DNA of 43,099 nucleotides from an uncultured Phycisphaerae bacterium (GTDB lineage Bacteria; Planctomycetota; Phycisphaerae; UBA1845; PWPN01): NCBI GenBank assembly GCA_938005315.1, contig CALLOB010000074.1, positions 1 through 43,099 on the forward strand, written 5' to 3'. Below are positions 1 through 6,935 of this stretch, one piece after another. Positions within the stretch are counted from its first letter, which is position 1. Each line of letters begins with the position of its first letter. A program made the translations under genes and the position numbers. The notes beneath the pieces were generated by a model that was given only the letters and a program-made list of their open reading frames with translations, was not told the DNA's origin and ran no database searches.

Positions 1-24
1 GGACGCGACGGAGCACGTACCTCC
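1..24 (-). repeat. Solo REP module, degenerate
   Basis: Minus-strand reading gives GGAG, then a decayed version of the GGACGCG / CTCCGT / CGCGTCC hairpin; two bases in one arm have drifted (GTACGTG in place of GGACGCG). It lies 15 nt left of REPIN copy 1 in tail-to-tail orientation, and exactly 160 bp from the equivalent module at 161-184. The window begins inside this array, so more modules may lie to the left. Confidence 0.7.
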
Positions 25-39
25 GGGGCCGTGGATTCT

Positions 40-146
40 GGAGGGCCCCGCTCCGTCGGGGCCGCACGCCCGGAAGGCCGGTTGGTAGGCGAATCAGGAC
101 CTCGACAAAGCCCGGAATCCCCGGACGCGACGGAGCGCGTCCCTCC
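40..146 (+). repeat. REPIN-like element, copy 1 (107 bp)
   Basis: Forward module 40-63 is GGAG plus a 7-bp stem (GGCCCCG 44-50, CGGGGCC 57-63) with loop CTCCGT. The inverted module 123-146 has stem GGACGCG 123-129 / CGCGTCC 136-142, loop ACGGAG, and CTCC at the outer end. The two are separated by a 59-nt linker (64-122). The same 107-bp unit recurs at 3334-3440 (inverted) and 6523-6629, with only about four or five differences between linkers. Inverted hairpin modules with an outer conserved tetranucleotide are the hallmark of REP doublets (REPINs). The element lies upstream of the predicted guaB promoter. Confidence 0.85.
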
Positions 147-160
147 GGGGCGCACACTCA

Positions 161-184
161 GGACGCGACGGAGCGCGTCTCTCC
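161..184 (-). repeat. Solo REP module
   Basis: The plus strand reads GGACGCG-ACGGAG-CGCGTCT-CTCC, that is GGAG plus hairpin on the minus strand with one G-U type closing pair. It sits 14 nt beyond REPIN copy 1 (18 nt between hairpins). The sequence after it, up to about 216, still resembles the spacer that precedes a GGCCCCG module elsewhere (ATTC ... TGGAGG), but the next hairpin has decayed. Confidence 0.75.
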
Positions 185-282
185 GGGGCCGCATATTCGC
201 CTGGAGGAACGGGTGTCGGATCGGCGTGCCGGGCCGGGATGTGGGGCGACCGTGGCTCCGGCGCGGATCTCGCCGCGTAACC

Positions 283-311
283 TTGACCCCCGCGGCGAAA
301 GCGGATATACG
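283..311 (+). promoter_or_regulatory. Predicted guaB promoter
   Basis: TTGACC (283-288), a 17-nt spacer, then TATACG (306-311). A transcript would start near 318, on top of the first in-frame ATG (317). This is the main reason to place the guaB start at the downstream GTG (359), unless the mRNA is leaderless. Made by eye; no experimental support. Confidence 0.5.
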
Positions 312-358
312 CCATCATGGCCGCCAGGACACCGACAGACGCCGGATGGGGCGCCCCC

Positions 359-1843
359 GTGGCTTTGCTTGCCGACAAGATCGCCGGAGAAGGCATCACC
401 TTCGACGACCTGCTGCTGCTGCCGGCCGCCTCCTCGGTCGTGCCGCGCCTGGCCAACGTCAGCACCCGCCTGACCCGCCGCATCACCCTCAACGTGCCCC
501 TGGTCTCCGCGCCGATGGACACGGTGACCGAGTCGGCCCTGGCCATCGCCCTGGCCCAGGAGGGCGGCATCGGCATCATCCACAAGAACCTCTCGATCGA
601 GGCCCAGACCCGCGAGGTCTACAAGGTCAAGCGCTCCGAGTCGGGCGTGATCAACGACCCGATCACCCTGCGGCCCAGCGACACGGTCGGCCGCGCGCGC
701 GAGGTGATGCAGCTGCATAACGTCTCCGGTGTGCCGATCCTGGGCGAGGGCAACCGCATCGCCGGGATCATCACCCGCCGCGACCTGCGCTTTCTGCCTC
801 CCCACGACAACCGCCGCATCGAGGAGGTCATGACCCGCGAGGGCCTGGTGACCGCCCCGCCGGACACCACCCTCGAGGAGGCCGAGAAGATCCTCCACCG
901 GCACAAGGTCGAGAAACTCCTGCTGGTCAACCCCGACGGCACGCTGGCCGGCCTGATCACCATCCGCGACATCGACCGCAGCCGGCTCTACCCCACCAGC
1001 TGCAAGGACGCCCGCGGCCGGCTGCGGGTCGGGGCGGCCGTCAGTGTGCATGATTACGATCGTGTCGAGGCCCTGATCGCCAACGACGTCGATGTCATCG
1101 TGGTCGATTCGGCCCACGGGCACAGCGCCAACGTCATCGAGACCGTCCGGGCGATCAAGGCCCGGCACGACATCGACATCATCGCCGGCAACGTCGCCAC
1201 CGCCGAGGGCGCCCGCGACCTCATCGAGGCCGGGGCCGACGCCGTCAAGGTCGGCATCGGTCCGGGCTCGATCTGCACCACCCGCGTGGTCACCGGCGTC
1301 GGCGTGCCCCAGATCACCGCGATCTTCAACGCCGTCTCCGTAGCCGGGCCGGCCGGCGTGCCGGTCATCGCCGACGGCGGCATCCGCTTCTCCGGCGACC
1401 TGACCAAGGCCATCGCCGCCGGGGCCCACTCCGTGATGATCGGATCGCTGTTCGCCGGGCTGGACGAGTCGCCCGGGCAGCTGGTCATCTGGAAAGGCCG
1501 GCGCTTCAAGGAATACCGCGGCATGGGCTCGCTGGGGGCCATGGTCAAGGGCGGGGCCGAGCGCTACGGGCAGGCCAGCGACGCCGGCCGCGACAAGCTG
1601 GTGCCCGAGGGCGTCGAGGGGCGGGTGCCCTACCGCGGCTCGCTGGCCGAGTTCGTCTATCAACTGATCGGCGGGCTGCGAGCCGGCATGGGCTACTGCG
1701 GCACCCCGACCATCGAGGATCTCCGCCGGGACGGACGTTTCATCAAGGTCTCCTCGGCCAGCGTGGTGGAAAATCACCCGCACGACATCACGATTACCCG
1801 CGAGGCGCCCAACTACGCCATCGGGTACGAGGTGGAGCAGTAA
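359..1843 (+). CDS. guaB: IMP dehydrogenase
   Basis: Oxidises IMP to XMP with NAD, the committed step of cytosolic GTP synthesis. From the GTG at 359 the protein has 494 residues, close to the usual length of about 490, and begins [20 protein letters not shown], matching the family's N-terminus (FDDVLL). The catalytic barrel opens with [10 protein letters not shown]. Two CBS domains form the Bateman module (about 95-210). The loop GPGSICTTR carries the catalytic Cys (about residue 306), followed by [11 protein letters not shown] and the flap [11 protein letters not shown]. An ATG at 317 would add 14 unconserved residues, but the predicted promoter leaves no leader for it; GGATGGGG at 344-351 is a possible ribosome site for the GTG. 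The lipoprotein gene begins 3 nt after the stop, so the two are probably cotranscribed. Identity is certain; the start is likely but unproven. Confidence 0.96.
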   Translation: MALLADKIAGEGITFDDLLLLPAASSVVPRLANVSTRLTRRITLNVPLVSAPMDTVTESALAIALAQEGGIGIIHKNLSIEAQTREVYKVKRSESGVINDPITLRPSDTVGRAREVMQLHNVSGVPILGEGNRIAGIITRRDLRFLPPHDNRRIEEVMTREGLVTAPPDTTLEEAEKILHRHKVEKLLLVNPDGTLAGLITIRDIDRSRLYPTSCKDARGRLRVGAAVSVHDYDRVEALIANDVDVIVVDSAHGHSANVIETVRAIKARHDIDIIAGNVATAEGARDLIEAGADAVKVGIGPGSICTTRVVTGVGVPQITAIFNAVSVAGPAGVPVIADGGIRFSGDLTKAIAAGAHSVMIGSLFAGLDESPGQLVIWKGRRFKEYRGMGSLGAMVKGGAERYGQASDAGRDKLVPEGVEGRVPYRGSLAEFVYQLIGGLRAGMGYCGTPTIEDLRRDGRFIKVSSASVVENHPHDITITREAPNYAIGYEVEQ

Positions 1844-1846
1844 GCC

Positions 1847-2365
1847 ATGAGTCCGACCCCCTATTCCAAGTGCCGCCCGGCCTCGCGGCCGGCCCTGATC
1901 GCCGCCGCGGTCGCCTTGGCGGTTTCGGCCTGCCAGGAGCCGCCGGCGGTCAATCCCTGGCGCGATGATTCGATTCCCGCTTCGGCCTGGACCACGCCCA
2001 GCCGGCAGGGGGTCGAAGCCATGGCCGCGGCGTCGGGGTCCACACCGGCCTTGCGGACCCGTCAGGTCGAGCCGGCCGGCCTTTCGCCGCCGGCCGGCGT
2101 GCCGCACTACCCCCTGTGGTGGGAAGACCCCTTCGAGGACAAGGGCGACGGGGACGATCAGTTCGCCTGGACCTACGCCGACTACCTGGCCATGCCCTAC
2201 GGACTGGGCCGCTTCATCGTCAACACCTGTGGCTGGCCGGTCAGCGCGGTGGTGACCCCCCCGGGAACGGCGATGATCAGCGACTCGGTCGTCGGCCGCG
2301 ACCACGACGCCGCCCCGGGGCGATCCTCCGATCCGGCGGGCGACGCCTCCGATTTCGGGCGTTGA
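1847..2365 (+). CDS. Putative lipoprotein, unknown function
   Basis: 172 residues. The N-terminus has a basic stretch, a hydrophobic core (ALIAAAVALAV) and a lipobox VSAC (Cys about 29), so export and lipid anchoring are likely. The mature part starts with a low-complexity linker and then has an aromatic, acidic segment, HYPLWWEDPFEDKGDGDD, followed by FAWTYADYLAMPYG and WPVSAVVTPPGT. I do not recognise a named domain. The acidic DKGDGDD loop could bind a metal, but that is speculation. The gene starts 3 nt after guaB, the only evidence for cotranscription. It ends in a Gly/Asp/Ala-rich tail, and a new promoter for tatA lies downstream. Confidence 0.8.
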   Translation: MSPTPYSKCRPASRPALIAAAVALAVSACQEPPAVNPWRDDSIPASAWTTPSRQGVEAMAAASGSTPALRTRQVEPAGLSPPAGVPHYPLWWEDPFEDKGDGDDQFAWTYADYLAMPYGLGRFIVNTCGWPVSAVVTPPGTAMISDSVVGRDHDAAPGRSSDPAGDASDFGR

Positions 2366-2432
2366 ATCTCCCGGCCGACCCCGAAAGTGCGTAGTTCCCG
2401 GGGACGCAAGGCGTTACGGACCGCACGGCGGT

Positions 2433-2461
2433 TTGCCCTCCGGGCTGGTCGGCGGTACAAT
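2433..2461 (+). promoter_or_regulatory. Predicted tatA promoter
   Basis: TTGCCC (2433-2438), 17 nt, TACAAT (2456-2461). It lies in the 205-bp gap after the lipoprotein gene and would give a leader of about 100 nt before tatA. Confidence 0.55.
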
Positions 2462-2570
2462 ACACAAGCCGGTTCGAAATTTCGGCGCCCCAGAGCGCCG
2501 ATTGGGGCCCCGTTGATGACCGGATCGGCTTTCGACCCCGCGGCCCGGCCCCCCGCAAGGAGCCACAAAC

Positions 2571-2819
2571 ATGAACACGCAAGGCATCATGGCGCTGGGC
2601 ATCCCCGGAACATGGGAGTGGCTCGCCATTGCCGTGATCGGGCTGCTGCTGTTCGGCAAGCGGCTGCCTGAGGTCGGCAAGTCGCTGGGCAGGAGCATTG
2701 TGGAGTTCAAGAAGGGCCTGCGCGGCATCGAGGACGACATCGACAAGGCCATCGACCAGTCCAGCCAGGCCGACATGCTCCCACCGCCCGAGAAGACCAC
2801 CACCAAGACCGCCGAATGA
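2571..2819 (+). CDS. tatA: Sec-independent translocase subunit TatA
   Basis: An 82-residue membrane protein forming the pore-like component of the twin-arginine translocation system, which exports folded proteins across the inner membrane. After a short N-terminus come one transmembrane helix (about 17-28, WLAIAVIGLLLF), the hinge and signature FGKRLPEVGKSLGRSI, then an amphipathic helix with EFKKGL and an acidic, polar tail. This is the TatA/E layout; a TatB would normally be longer. The ATG follows AAGGAG at good spacing. No tatC is in the window. At least one likely Tat substrate is: the oxidoreductase at 12559-13848 with an SRRGFM motif. Confidence 0.92.
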   Translation: MNTQGIMALGIPGTWEWLAIAVIGLLLFGKRLPEVGKSLGRSIVEFKKGLRGIEDDIDKAIDQSSQADMLPPPEKTTTKTAE

Positions 2820-3009
2820 CCATGGCGTGCCGCGTCAGGCGGCTCGATTGGCCCTCCGGGCTCCCGGCCGGAAAAAGCAATCGTCTGCTGCGCCCGCCGG
2901 GTGACGGGTTCACTGGCGGCGCCAGGAAACCCGCCTCTCCGTCCGGGAATCGCGATGTTCCGAATTCGCCGCCCCAGGAGGCGACTGACGGCCTACGGGA
3001 GAGCCGGTG

Positions 3010-3318
3010 ATGAGCGCGCAGTCCTTTCCGGCCTCGGCAGTCTGGCTGGTCCTCACGCTGGGCATGCCGTTTCCGGCGGCGGCGGAGGCGGTGCGGGTCG
3101 CCAGGTTCGGTGCCCTGCCCGAAGACGGCATGGGCGACGACGGCGTCAACATCGGGAGCCTGTACCTGCAGGTCCGCGAGCGCGTCGATGACCGCACCAT
3201 GATCGCCGGGAATGCCGCCGCGCCGGACCGGCAGGGTCCGGGCCTGTCGGCCGTTTTCACCCTCGGCCCGGGCTGCGAAGAGTCCACCGTGAAGCTGGAA
3301 GATAATCAGGGCCTCTGA
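3010..3318 (+). CDS. Small secreted protein, possible truncated pectate-lyase-like gene
   Basis: About 102 residues from the ATG at 3010, with GGGAG just upstream. The first 25 residues look like a signal peptide ending PAAAEA. The mature start VRVARFGALPEDGMGDDGVN resembles the beginning of pectate-lyase-superfamily beta-helix proteins, which typically start with a V-x-FGA-x-x-DG-x-x-D pattern, but such proteins are several hundred residues long. Codon use is strongly GC-ending to the last codon, so the frame appears to be coding. The stop falls at 3316-3318, only 16 bp before the REP array, so the 3' part may have been lost by rearrangement. Function unknown; the family resemblance is weak. 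Confidence 0.5.
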   Translation: MSAQSFPASAVWLVLTLGMPFPAAAEAVRVARFGALPEDGMGDDGVNIGSLYLQVRERVDDRTMIAGNAAAPDRQGPGLSAVFTLGPGCEESTVKLEDNQGL

Positions 3319-3333
3319 ACCTCCGAGGCCCCG

Positions 3334-3440
3334 GGAGGGACGCGCTCCGTCGCGTCCGGGGATTCCGGGCTTTGTCGAGGTTCCGATTCGCTTACCAGGC
3401 GGTCTCCCCGACGTGCGGCCCCGACGGAGCGGGGCCCTCC
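3334..3440 (-). repeat. REPIN-like element, copy 2 (107 bp, inverted)
   Basis: Inverted relative to copies 1 and 3. Module 3334-3357 is GGAG plus GGACGCG-CTCCGT-CGCGTCC. Module 3417-3440 is GGCCCCG-ACGGAG-CGGGGCC followed by CTCC. The 59-nt linker (3358-3416), read on the minus strand, matches the other two copies. It lies between the small secreted gene and the DUF1080 gene, both rightward. Confidence 0.85.
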
Positions 3441-3455
3441 AGAATCCGCGGCCCC

Positions 3456-3479
3456 GGAGGGACGCGCCCCGTGGCGTCC
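3456..3479 (+). repeat. Solo REP module, degenerate
   Basis: GGAG, then GGACGCG-CCCCGT-GGCGTCC. The loop and one arm have drifted from the family consensus. The gap to the hairpin of REPIN copy 2 is 23 nt (3437-3459), the same as the gap between the hairpins at 1-20 and 44-63. Confidence 0.7.
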
Positions 3480-3493
3480 TGAGTGGGCGCCCG

Positions 3494-3517
3494 GGAGGGA
3501 CGCGCTCCGTCGCGTCC
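3494..3517 (+). repeat. Solo REP module
   Basis: A perfect module: GGAG, GGACGCG, loop CTCCGT, CGCGTCC. It is 18 nt from the preceding hairpin, the same spacing as between the hairpins at 123-142 and 161-180, so composite arrays appear to have been copied as blocks. Confidence 0.8.
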
Positions 3518-3660
3518 GGGATTCCGCGCCTCCGGATCAGCCCCGTCCCCCCGGGCCGGCGCGGGGCTTGCATCGGGCGGCGCCGGGGGCGACAATGGCG
3601 GGTACGTGGCCGTTGTGAGCCATAGTTGAACCGGTTCGAATAGCATTCTGGAGACGAGGC

Positions 3661-4842
3661 ATGCACCGCTTGCGTTGCAGAGGCATCGCCGCTGTTGTGG
3701 CCCTGATCGCAACCCTGAACATTCAGGCGTCCGCCGCCGAACCAGGCCTGATCGGACGATGGAACCTGATCATCGGCGAGCCCGGGGGCTACCCGGCCTG
3801 GATGCGGGTCTACGAGCGCGACGGCCGGCCGGCGGTGTCGTTCCTCAACGGTGCCGGCAGTCCCGGCGACTGCGGCCAGGTGCGCATGGAAGGCTCCGAA
3901 CTGGTCTTCGAGGGCTGGGACCGGATCTGGCGGTGCGCGCCGGACGGCCCGGACGCGATCAGGGGCCGCGCCGTCGCCAGGGACGGCACAGAGCAGCCCT
4001 TCAAGGGCGTCCGCTTCGTGCCGCGGCGCTGCGCGGGGGGCACCTGGGATCTGAAACTGTCGTCCGGGGATACGGTCGTCGTCGTGATCGAGCAGGAAGG
4101 CGACAGGCTGACCGGCACCATCGAGCGTGACGGCCGCCGGGAGGAGCTGCAGGACCTCGGCCTGGACGCGGAAACCGGCGTGTTGAGCTTCGAGGCCGGC
4201 AAGCGGACGTTTTCCGGCCGGATCCGGGGGGATGACTTCGAAGGAACGGTCCGGCCGCCCGAAGGCCCGGTCGAGGGCACCCGCCGGCGCGAGTGGGCCG
4301 AGCCGATCGAGCTGTTCAACGGCCGCAACCTCGACGGCTGGAAGCCCATGACCGACGACCCCGCCCGCAACCACTGGAAGGTCGTCGACGGCATTCTCGA
4401 GAACACCGCCATGCACGGGGCCAACATCGTCCACGAGAAGGCCTTCTGGGATTTCAAGCTGCATGTGGAGTTCAGGGTTCCCCCCGGCGGCAACAGCGGC
4501 GTCTATCTCCGCGGCCGGCACGAGATCCAGGTGGCCGACACCTTCGGCCACGACCTCAGCGTGCACATGGGCGGGGCGCTGTACGGCCGGGTGGCGCCGG
4601 CGGTCAACGCCGCCCTGCCCGCCGGCGAGTGGCAGGTATACGACATCACGCTCATCGACCGCTGCCTGACCGTGGTACACAACGGCAAGACGATCCACGA
4701 CCGGATCGAGATCGAAGGCGTGACCGGCGGGATGATCGACGGCCGCGAGAACGAGCCCGGCCCGATCTATCTGCAGGGGGACCACACCCAGGTCTCCTAC
4801 CGCAAGCTCACCCTGACCCCGGCCAGGCCGACATGCCGGTGA
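3661..4842 (+). CDS. Secreted DUF1080 (3-keto-disaccharide hydrolase-like) protein
   Basis: 393 residues with a signal peptide (cleavage likely after ASA, about residue 25). Residues about 28-200 are two beta-rich, lipocalin-like segments, each beginning with a W-x-L-x(n)-G pattern (GRWNLIIGE; GTWDLKLSSGD). The C-terminal half (about 212-388) is a DUF1080/PF06439 lectin-like jelly roll: ELFNGRNLDGWKP, WKVVDGILEN, DFKLHVEFRVPPGGNSGVYLRG, YEIQV-type strand, GPIYLQGD. Some members of this family hydrolyse 3-keto-glycosides made by Gfo/Idh/MocA oxidoreductases, and an exported oxidoreductase of that kind is at 12559-13848, though not adjacent. ATG follows GGAGACGAGG. Domain assignment is firm; the substrate is unknown. 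Confidence 0.88.
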   Translation: MHRLRCRGIAAVVALIATLNIQASAAEPGLIGRWNLIIGEPGGYPAWMRVYERDGRPAVSFLNGAGSPGDCGQVRMEGSELVFEGWDRIWRCAPDGPDAIRGRAVARDGTEQPFKGVRFVPRRCAGGTWDLKLSSGDTVVVVIEQEGDRLTGTIERDGRREELQDLGLDAETGVLSFEAGKRTFSGRIRGDDFEGTVRPPEGPVEGTRRREWAEPIELFNGRNLDGWKPMTDDPARNHWKVVDGILENTAMHGANIVHEKAFWDFKLHVEFRVPPGGNSGVYLRGRHEIQVADTFGHDLSVHMGGALYGRVAPAVNAALPAGEWQVYDITLIDRCLTVVHNGKTIHDRIEIEGVTGGMIDGRENEPGPIYLQGDHTQVSYRKLTLTPARPTCR

Positions 4843-5093
4843 TACGGTCCTGACCCCACCGTGCCGCCGCCGACCCTCTCGGCCGAAGCGCCCGGAACCA
4901 CAGGGCGATCGCCCGGGAGGTTCCGTCGCGCCCCGGAATACTCCGACCCGGGACACGGCGATCGGCCGGGCCGCGCGACCATGCATCCGGGGATAATCCG
5001 CGTCTCCGCCTGTTTGTTCATCCCCAAAAACTTGTTATCAAATGCTTTAGTGTCATAATGTCAGGCGATGGAAGGTTTTTGTTCACCAAACAT
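4843..5093. other. Intergenic stretch before the recA promoter
   Basis: No gene seen. The first ~165 bp is GC-rich like the coding regions; from about 5010 composition becomes clearly AT-richer (AAAAACTTGTTATC and following) up to the recA promoter. No strong terminator hairpin with a T-run was found after the DUF1080 gene. Confidence 0.5.
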
Positions 5094-5121
5094 TTGCCAA
5101 ACTTCCGATCTGAGGTATACT
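5080..5121 (+). promoter_or_regulatory. Predicted recA promoter with possible operator
   Basis: TTGCCA (5094-5099), 16 nt, TATACT (5116-5121). Just upstream is an inverted repeat, TGTT-N5-AACA (5080-5092), that abuts the -35 and could be an SOS-type operator, since recA is LexA-controlled in many bacteria. The motif of this lineage is unknown to me, so the operator part is only a suggestion. Confidence 0.5.
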
Positions 5122-5237
5122 GTGCGGCGGCATGGGGCGGACGGCCCGCCCCGCAAGCCCGCGGCCGAAGTCGCATGGCCGCCGCAGGCAGTGGGTTGCG
5201 GCCCCAGGAGCCGGCCGCCCGGAGACAGGATGCAACC

Positions 5238-6383
5238 ATGAGTCCCGACAAGAACACCCCGCGGAGTCAGGCCCTGGATCGGGCGCTGTCCCAGATCGAG
5301 AAGAGCTTCGGCAAGGGCGCGATCATCAAGCTCGACGGCGACCAGTCGGTGGTGCGCGACGGCGTGAGCACCGGGGCGCTGTCTCTGGACCTGGCCCTGG
5401 GCGGCTACGGCCTGCCGCGCGGCCGGATTGTGGAGCTGTTCGGACCGGAGTCCAGCGGCAAGACCACGCTGGCCCTGCACGTGGTCGCCAATGCCCAGAA
5501 GGCCGGCGGGGTCGCGGCCATCGTGGACGCCGAGCACGCCCTGGATCCCACCTGGGCCCGCAAGTGCGGCGTGCGGCTGGAGGAGCTGCTGGTCAGCCAG
5601 CCGGACACCGGCGAGCAGGCCCTGGACATCGTGGAGATGCTGGTACGTTCCAACGCGGTGGACTGCATCGTGGTGGACTCGGTGGCGGCGCTGGTGCCCA
5701 AGGCCGAGCTGGAGGGCGAGATGGGTCAGTCGCACGTCGGCCTGCAGGCCCGGCTGATGAGCCAGTCGCTGCGCAAGCTGACCGGCATCGTCGCCAAGAC
5801 CCGCTGCATCGTGATCTTCATCAACCAGATCCGCGAGAAGATCGGCGTGATGTTCGGCAACCCGGAGACCACGCCCGGTGGGCGGGCGCTGAAGTTCTAC
5901 GCCTCGATCCGGCTGGACGTGCGCCGGGTCACGACCATCAAGGAGGGCGAACTGGCGATCGGGAACCACGTCAAGGCCAAGGTGGTCAAGAACAAGGTGG
6001 CCGCGCCGTTCAAGAGCGCCGAGTTCGACATCATGTTCTCCGGGGGCATCAGCACCGAGGGCGACCTGCTGGACCTGGCCATCGCCGACAACCTCATCGA
6101 CAAGACCGGAGCCTGGTTCAGCTACGGCGACGTCCGGCTGGGCCAGGGGCGCGAGAACACCCGCCAGTTCCTGCGCGACAACCCCGACCTGATGGAGGAG
6201 CTCCGCCGCAGGATCCTCGCCATCCGCTGCCCGGCCCTGGTGGACCCGAAGGCCACGGCCGGCGGCAATCACGACGGCAAGGCTTCCGCCCCCGGCACCG
6301 CGTCCGAGCTGGCCGCCAGGGCTCCGGCCGGGCGACCGGCGGCCAAGGCCCCGCCGCCGGCCAGGGCCAAGGCGCGCAAGTGA
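5238..6383 (+). CDS. recA: Recombinase RecA
   Basis: A cytosolic ATP-dependent strand-exchange protein for homologous recombination and co-protease activity in SOS induction. 381 residues. Walker A is GPESSGKT (69-76); the core continues with [17 protein letters not shown], Walker [15 protein letters not shown], and the L1/L2 region [27 protein letters not shown]. The C-terminus has the usual GDLLDLA and GAWFSYG motifs, then an Ala/Pro/Lys-rich tail of about 50 residues. The start is the ATG at 5238, following GGAGACAGGA and giving the family N-terminus ([22 protein letters not shown]); an in-frame ATG at 5058 lies upstream of the predicted promoter and can be dismissed. A stem-loop covers the stop codon. 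Confidence 0.98.
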   Translation: MSPDKNTPRSQALDRALSQIEKSFGKGAIIKLDGDQSVVRDGVSTGALSLDLALGGYGLPRGRIVELFGPESSGKTTLALHVVANAQKAGGVAAIVDAEHALDPTWARKCGVRLEELLVSQPDTGEQALDIVEMLVRSNAVDCIVVDSVAALVPKAELEGEMGQSHVGLQARLMSQSLRKLTGIVAKTRCIVIFINQIREKIGVMFGNPETTPGGRALKFYASIRLDVRRVTTIKEGELAIGNHVKAKVVKNKVAAPFKSAEFDIMFSGGISTEGDLLDLAIADNLIDKTGAWFSYGDVRLGQGRENTRQFLRDNPDLMEELRRRILAIRCPALVDPKATAGGNHDGKASAPGTASELAARAPAGRPAAKAPPPARAKARK

Positions 6384-6411
6384 CCGCCAACACGCCGCGG
6401 CGGCCGGTCAC
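6380..6411 (+). terminator. Stem-loop at the recA stop
   Basis: GTGACCG (6380-6386) pairs with CGGTCAC (6405-6411); the recA stop TGA lies in the left arm. The interior is GC-rich and partly self-complementary. There is no T-run, so it would be a weak or Rho-assisted terminator, or an mRNA 3' stabiliser. Confidence 0.4.
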
Positions 6412-6522
6412 GGCATGCCCTGATCACGCGGTCCTGAAGGATCGAACCACCACGACGCCAGGAAAGACATTGCGGCGTTAAAACAGGAATGCCGGCAAAC
6501 GCGACGCGCCGTATGGGATTCT

Positions 6523-6629
6523 GGAGGGCCCCGCTCCGTCGGGGCCGCACGTCCGGGAGGCCGCCTGGTAGGCGAATCGGGACCTCGACAAAGCCCGGAA
6601 TCCCCGGACGCGACGGAGCGCGTCCCTCC
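6523..6629 (+). repeat. REPIN-like element, copy 3 (107 bp)
   Basis: Module 6523-6546: GGAG, GGCCCCG-CTCCGT-CGGGGCC. Module 6606-6629: GGACGCG-ACGGAG-CGCGTCC, then CTCC. Linker 6547-6605 is 59 nt. Same orientation as copy 1. The sequence just left of it (ATTCTGGAG) is the remnant of the spacer that elsewhere joins it to a further module; the next module is missing here. Confidence 0.85.
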
Positions 6630-6640
6630 CGGGCCTCGGC

Positions 6641-6723
6641 CCGGTGCCCGGGCGCGCGTGGAGGAACGGAGGAGGCTGCTCTTCCTGCTTCCGTTCCTTC
6701 TCCCCGGTGCCCGGGCGCGCGTG
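6641..6723 (+). repeat. 20-bp direct repeat, 63-bp period
   Basis: CCGGTGCCCGGGCGCGCGTG occurs at 6641-6660 and identically at 6704-6723. The intervening 43 bp has an imperfect hairpin potential (GGAACGGA ... TCCGTTCC). Both copies are followed by GGAGGA. Confidence 0.7.
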
Positions 6724-6757
6724 TGGAGGAGCGTTCGATGACGCGAAGCGCTGGAGC

Positions 6758-6777
6758 GGCCGGCGCCCCCGCCGGCC
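6758..6777. repeat. Perfect GC hairpin
   Basis: GGCCGGCG (6758-6765), loop CCCC, CGCCGGCC (6770-6777). A perfect 8-bp stem with a tetraloop between convergent genes; possibly part of bidirectional termination, but it has no T-run. Confidence 0.5.
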
Positions 6778-6855
6778 GGGCGGATCGGTCAACGCCATCG
6801 ACACGGGGGGTAGCGCCGGGCGCTTCCGCCGGCCGTCGGAGCTGGTGTGGTGTGG

Positions 6856-6883
6856 TTGTCAGGATGAAGTTGTCAGGATGAAG
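6856..6883 (+). repeat. 14-bp tandem duplication
   Basis: TTGTCAGGATGAAG is repeated perfectly twice in tandem (6856-6869, 6870-6883). A related GCCAGGATGAG follows at about 6902. This is suggestive of recent slippage. Confidence 0.75.
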
Positions 6884-6935
6884 GAGTGAAACCACCGGGA
6901 CGCCAGGATGAGCCGGGAAAGGCATTGCGGCGCCG

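Larger units (their letters stand above)
6445..6932 (+). repeat. Imperfect direct repeats bounding the repeat island
   Basis: 6445-6477 (AACCACCACGACGCCAGGA ... ATTGCGGCG) is echoed at 6890-6932 (AACCACCGGGACGCCAGGA ... ATTGCGGCG), the second copy having about 10 extra bases in the middle. The two copies bracket REPIN copy 3 and the other short repeats. Confidence 0.6.
6384..6935. other. Repeat-rich convergent intergenic region
   Basis: 552 bp between recA (rightward) and the ABC/CPBP gene (leftward), with no credible gene. It holds REPIN copy 3, an outer pair of imperfect direct repeats (6445-6477 and 6890-6932), a 20-bp direct repeat, a GC hairpin and a 14-bp tandem duplication, all listed separately. 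It looks like a preferred landing or expansion site for small repeats. Confidence 0.7.

Noticed and set aside
31-720. Open frames through the REP elements with recurring peptides such as DATERVPPG
   Set aside because: The peptides only reflect the DNA repeat; there is no start signal, and the frames overlap guaB.
2816-3010. A 64-codon frame overlapping the tatA stop
   Set aside because: No ribosome site, atypical composition and no recognisable family.
5058-5237. N-terminal extension of RecA from the ATG at 5058
   Set aside because: It lies upstream of the predicted promoter and has no similarity to RecA; the ATG at 5238 has a good ribosome site.
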